Below are positions 5,963-8,739 of a stretch of DNA of 8,739 nt, piece by piece. The position numbers and the translations under genes were made by a program. Source of the DNA: Chloroflexota bacterium (GTDB lineage: Bacteria; Chloroflexota; Dehalococcoidia; Plut-88900). Positions within the stretch are counted from its first letter, which is position 1. Every line of letters starts with the position of its first letter. The notes beneath the pieces are model-generated. The model searched no databases. It worked only from the letters and a program-made list of their open reading frames with translations, and was not told the DNA's origin. The DNA lies in contig JADFJI010000066.1 in assembly GCA_022566235.1 (NCBI GenBank), positions 1-8,739 on the forward strand, given 5' to 3'.

Positions 5963-7450
5963 ATGAGGACTTTGACGGGATACGACGTGGTGGTTGTGGG
6001 GGCCGGGAACGCTGCCCTTTGCGCCGCCTTATCGGCCCTGGAAAGCGGGGCCCGGGTCCTGGTGCTGGAGAAGGCCCCGGCCTATTTCAGGGGCGGCAAC
6101 TCCTACTTCACCGCAGGAGGGTTCAGGTTCCCCTACGACGGCCTGGAGGACATCAGGGCCGTCATTCCCGAGATGGCCGACGAAGAGGCGGCATCCATAG
6201 AGGTGGGTAGCTATCCTCAGAGGGCTATGTACGAGGACATCATGCGGGTTACCGAGGGCTTGTCCGATCCAGACCTGCTGCAGGCGGTGGTGAGCCAGGC
6301 CTACCCTACTATCCAATGGATGAGGGCGAAGGGGCTGAATTGGGTACTGATGTATGGCCGGCAGGCATTTGAGGTGGAGGGTAAACACCGGTTCTACGGC
6401 GGGCTCATCACGGAAGCCGTAGGAGGAGGCAAGGGGTTGGTGGATGGGCTGTTCAAGGCCGCCGAGGAGCAGGGGGCCGAAGTGCTCTACGACGCCAAGA
6501 CTAACCGGCTCGTGACCGATAACTCAGGGAGAGTCACCGGCGTGGTCGCCCAAACTCCCGAGGGTCGTACCCAGATCGAAGCCGGGGCTGTTGTCCTGGC
6601 CTGTGGCGGCTTCGAAGCCAACCCCGAGATGAGGGCCCGATACCTGGGTCCCGACTGGGAGCTGGCCAAGGTCCGGGGGACACGGTACAACACCGGTGAT
6701 GGAATCCGTATGGCCCTGGACATCGATGCCCAACCCTACGGCCATTGGAGCAGCTGCCACGCCGTCGCATGGGACCTGAACGCGCCCCCATTCGGGGACC
6801 GGAACATAGCCGATCTGTTCCAGAAGCACTCCTTTCCCCTGGGGATCGTGGTCAACTCCCACGGGCGGCGCTTTCTGGACGAGGGCGCAGACTTCCGCAA
6901 TTACACCTACGCCAAGTACGGCAGGGAGATTCTCAAGCAGCCCCATCGGGCTGCCTTTCAGATCTTCGACTCCAAGGTGACCCATCTGCTGCGGGATGAG
7001 TATCACATATCCCGGGTCACCAAGGGCACGGCAGACTCCATAGGCGGCCTGGCCGACGCGCTTGAGATCGATAGGGAGGGCCTGGTGCGGACGGTGGAGG
7101 AGTTCAACGGCTCCGTGGAGGATGGGCCCTTCGACCCGTCGATCCTGGACGGCAAGGGCACCCAAGGAATCGATCCTCCCAAGTCCAACTGGGCCCAGAA
7201 GCTGGACTCACCTCCCTTCACCGGATATGGGGTGACCTGTGGCATCACCTTTACCTTCGGAGGGCTGAGGATAAACGCACGGGCTCAGGTGATGGATACG
7301 GGGGATAATCCGATACCGGGGCTGTATGCGGCCGGGGAGTTGGTGGGGGGCCTCTTCTACTACAACTACGCCGGGGGCACGGGGCTGATGGCCGGGTCCG
7401 TGTTCGGTAGGATCGCCGGGGCGGAGGCCGCGAAGGAAATCAGGGACTGA
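5963..7450 (+). CDS. FAD-dependent dehydrogenase, TcuA/fumarate reductase flavoprotein family
   Basis: 495 residues, all one FAD_binding_2 domain. The N-terminus YDVVVVGAGNAALCAALSA (7-25) is the dinucleotide fold, with the acidic end LEKAP (35-39), then FRGGNS (42-47), which binds FAD phosphates. LACGGFEANPEM (212-223) is a second FAD-contact block, and the C-terminus has TFTFGGLRIN (429-438), IPGLYAAGELVGG (451-463) and YAGGTGLMAGSVFG (469-482). GNAALCAAL and RGGNS closely recall TcuA, which oxidises tricarballylate to cis-aconitate; related family members act on fumarate or 3-ketosteroids. Substrate is uncertain, but a carboxylate or ketone oxidation is likely. There is no Tat or Sec signal, so it is cytoplasmic. 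No TcuB-type iron-sulfur electron-transfer partner is in the window. ATG 5963 is preferred over TTG 5957 because TAAGGA lies 6 bases upstream. The 21-base gap after the lipoprotein stop suggests one operon. Confidence 0.93.
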   Translation: MRTLTGYDVVVVGAGNAALCAALSALESGARVLVLEKAPAYFRGGNSYFTAGGFRFPYDGLEDIRAVIPEMADEEAASIEVGSYPQRAMYEDIMRVTEGLSDPDLLQAVVSQAYPTIQWMRAKGLNWVLMYGRQAFEVEGKHRFYGGLITEAVGGGKGLVDGLFKAAEEQGAEVLYDAKTNRLVTDNSGRVTGVVAQTPEGRTQIEAGAVVLACGGFEANPEMRARYLGPDWELAKVRGTRYNTGDGIRMALDIDAQPYGHWSSCHAVAWDLNAPPFGDRNIADLFQKHSFPLGIVVNSHGRRFLDEGADFRNYTYAKYGREILKQPHRAAFQIFDSKVTHLLRDEYHISRVTKGTADSIGGLADALEIDREGLVRTVEEFNGSVEDGPFDPSILDGKGTQGIDPPKSNWAQKLDSPPFTGYGVTCGITFTFGGLRINARAQVMDTGDNPIPGLYAAGELVGGLFYYNYAGGTGLMAGSVFGRIAGAEAAKEIRD

Positions 7451-7466
7451 TTCGCCGCGCTTTTAC

Positions 7467-7504
7467 CTCTCCCCAGCATACTGAATCTAGTGGGCGGGGG
7501 AGAG
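7467..7504. terminator. Possible bidirectional stem-loop between convergent genes
   Basis: CTCTCCCC (7467-7474) pairs perfectly with GGGGAGAG (7497-7504) across a 22-base loop, in the short gap between the flavoprotein stop and the MFS stop; its right arm lies in the last MFS codons. Neither side has a good T-run, so intrinsic termination is unproven. Confidence 0.25.
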
Positions 7505-8716
7505 CCGGGGCTCCACGGGCCTACGACTGCTTTTCATCAGCGTGAGGCCTGCAATGGTCAAGGCCAGGGGCCCGATGGATGTGATGAACAGGGCCAGTTG
7601 CAGGTTGCCCGTCGCCTCTTGAACGAATCCGGTCACCAGGGGCCCGGCGGTCGCTCCTGCCCACATCAGGGTGTATACCAAAGCGACGGCCACGGCAACC
7701 TCTCGCGGCTTTATCCCCGGCAGATCGTAGAGGCTGGCCAGCATCAAGGGGAAGAACCCGAAGCTGAGCCCATTAACGATCGCGAGCAGGAAAAGCAAGG
7801 GTAGCGACCCGGTGAAGATGATGCCAAGGTAAGAGGCCGTGAGCCCCAGGCCACAGACGGTCAACATCATAGGAGTTCGATTTGCAAAGAAGGGAAGGGA
7901 GGTGCTTAGGAGCATGGCCGGGGCCCCAGCTATAGAGATGACCGCTATGATCAATCCGGCAACCGTTAAGGCGATGCCGTACTCGTTACCGGTGAAGGTG
8001 GGCCAAAAGGTGTCGAAGGCGAGCCGGCCGCCGATGGTACCGGCCAGACCCAGCCCCATAATCCAGGGCTCCTTGTATCTGAAAAGGCTGCTCAGGGGCG
8101 TCTTGACCTGAGACCGCATCCGCTCTATGTACTCGGGCGAGAGCCGGTCGCCGCCAATGAAAACCCACATGACGCTGAGAACCAGACACACCCCCGCCCA
8201 GAAGTAGAGGGTGCTCCTCCAATTGCCCAGCCACACCAGTAACAGTGGTATCGCTATGAACCCCAACCCTTCGACGACCGCCAGGAGGCTGAAAAGAACT
8301 CCATTGGCCAGGGGGATCTGCTTCTTGGGCATCCACTGGAGTATCAGCAGGGTCCGGGGTGGCTGGCTGGAGAGCCAGAAGAGTCCCAGGCCGATTCGTG
8401 CAGCCAGAAGCACGGCGAAGGTGGGGGACCAGCCCTGGAGGGCCACGATCAGGGCGGTAGTCAGAAAGGCGACGCTGGACACCCTCCACGGCCTGTAGCG
8501 AGAGAGCCACCAGTTTAGGGGCATCTCGAATAGCAGGTTGCCGAACAGGAGCGAGGACGCAAGCCAGCCCTGCTGAGAAGGCGAGAGGGAGAGCTCTTCG
8601 GATATGGCGGGCAGCAAAAGGCCCAGAGTCATGAAGGTTATGACCACGGCCCCGTAGTTCAGGGTGAATGCGCTGAGCACCACCCAGCCGTAGGACTTGT
8701 TCTCTCGTAACTTCAT
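7487..8716 (-). CDS. Major facilitator superfamily (MFS) transporter
   Basis: 409 residues with about twelve hydrophobic segments, six on each side of a charged central loop (about 189-216, GGDRLSPEYIERMRSQ). Approximate helices are 10-36, 49-66, 78-95, 98-120, 136-162, 166-188, 217-237, 247-275, 282-302, 306-330, 340-364 and 371-394. The loop after helix 2 (LSRYRPWR, 71-78) is a degenerate form of the MFS GxxxDRxGRR signature. The protein resembles bacterial MFS carriers of the nitrate/nitrite or carboxylate type only in general shape; substrate cannot be read. The ATG at 8716 gives a normal MFS N-terminus (KSYGWVVLSAFTLNYG), but its only Shine-Dalgarno-like sequence, CAGCAGG, directly abuts it, and the window ends 23 bases upstream. 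It converges on the flavoprotein gene, so it is not in that operon, but it could import that enzyme's substrate. Confidence 0.92.
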   Translation of the reverse strand: MKLRENKSYGWVVLSAFTLNYGAVVITFMTLGLLLPAISEELSLSPSQQGWLASSLLFGNLLFEMPLNWWLSRYRPWRVSSVAFLTTALIVALQGWSPTFAVLLAARIGLGLFWLSSQPPRTLLILQWMPKKQIPLANGVLFSLLAVVEGLGFIAIPLLLVWLGNWRSTLYFWAGVCLVLSVMWVFIGGDRLSPEYIERMRSQVKTPLSSLFRYKEPWIMGLGLAGTIGGRLAFDTFWPTFTGNEYGIALTVAGLIIAVISIAGAPAMLLSTSLPFFANRTPMMLTVCGLGLTASYLGIIFTGSLPLLFLLAIVNGLSFGFFPLMLASLYDLPGIKPREVAVAVALVYTLMWAGATAGPLVTGFVQEATGNLQLALFITSIGPLALTIAGLTLMKSSRRPVEPRLSPAH

Positions 8717-8739
8717 CCTGCTGCCGTAGAGAGGGGCTT

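Overview
The window is about 8.7 kb of GC-rich (roughly 60% by eye) bacterial DNA with six protein-coding genes and two repeat-bearing intergenic gaps. I see no rRNA, tRNA, CRISPR array, transposase or phage gene. The mix of catabolic enzymes (M24 hydrolase, gamma-glutamyltranspeptidase-like Ntn hydrolase, acyl-CoA dehydrogenase, TcuA-like flavoprotein, MFS carrier) with a SUMF1-domain lipoprotein recalls Chloroflexota of the Dehalococcoidia/SAR202 type. That assignment is an inference from gene content, not something the sequence proves. Canonical AAGGAGG ribosome-binding sites show that the host uses standard Shine-Dalgarno initiation.

Layout: (1) 1-1152, minus strand, an M24-family enzyme closely resembling the DMSP lyase DddP; its C-terminus lies off the left edge. 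(2) 1153-1727, a 575-base divergent gap holding a palindrome-rich repeat (copy A, 1411-1590) and a TATAAT -10 box for the next gene. (3) 1728-3443, plus strand, a gamma-glutamyltransferase-fold hydrolase that keeps the catalytic Thr but has lost most of the residues that bind a gamma-glutamyl group. (4) 3534-4703, plus strand, an acyl-CoA dehydrogenase 90 bases downstream. (5) 4704-4945, a gap with a second, diverged copy of the repeat (copy B, 4711-4867) and an AT-rich dyad. (6) 4946-5941, plus strand, a lipoprotein with a SUMF1/FGE-sulfatase fold but no FGE active-site cysteines. (7) 5963-7450, plus strand, a TcuA/fumarate-reductase-type FAD enzyme only 21 bases downstream, so probably co-transcribed with the lipoprotein. 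(8) 7487-8716, minus strand, a 12-helix MFS transporter convergent with the flavoprotein.

The genes look like a small-molecule catabolic neighbourhood: an uptake carrier, two hydrolases or lyases acting on C-N, amide or sulfonium-type substrates, a beta-oxidation-type dehydrogenase and a carboxylate-oxidising flavoprotein. No shared pathway can be demonstrated from the window. The points most worth following up are the DddP-type metal site, the remodelled substrate pocket of the GGT homologue, the cysteine-free SUMF1 lipoprotein paired with a flavoprotein, and the dispersed intergenic repeat.
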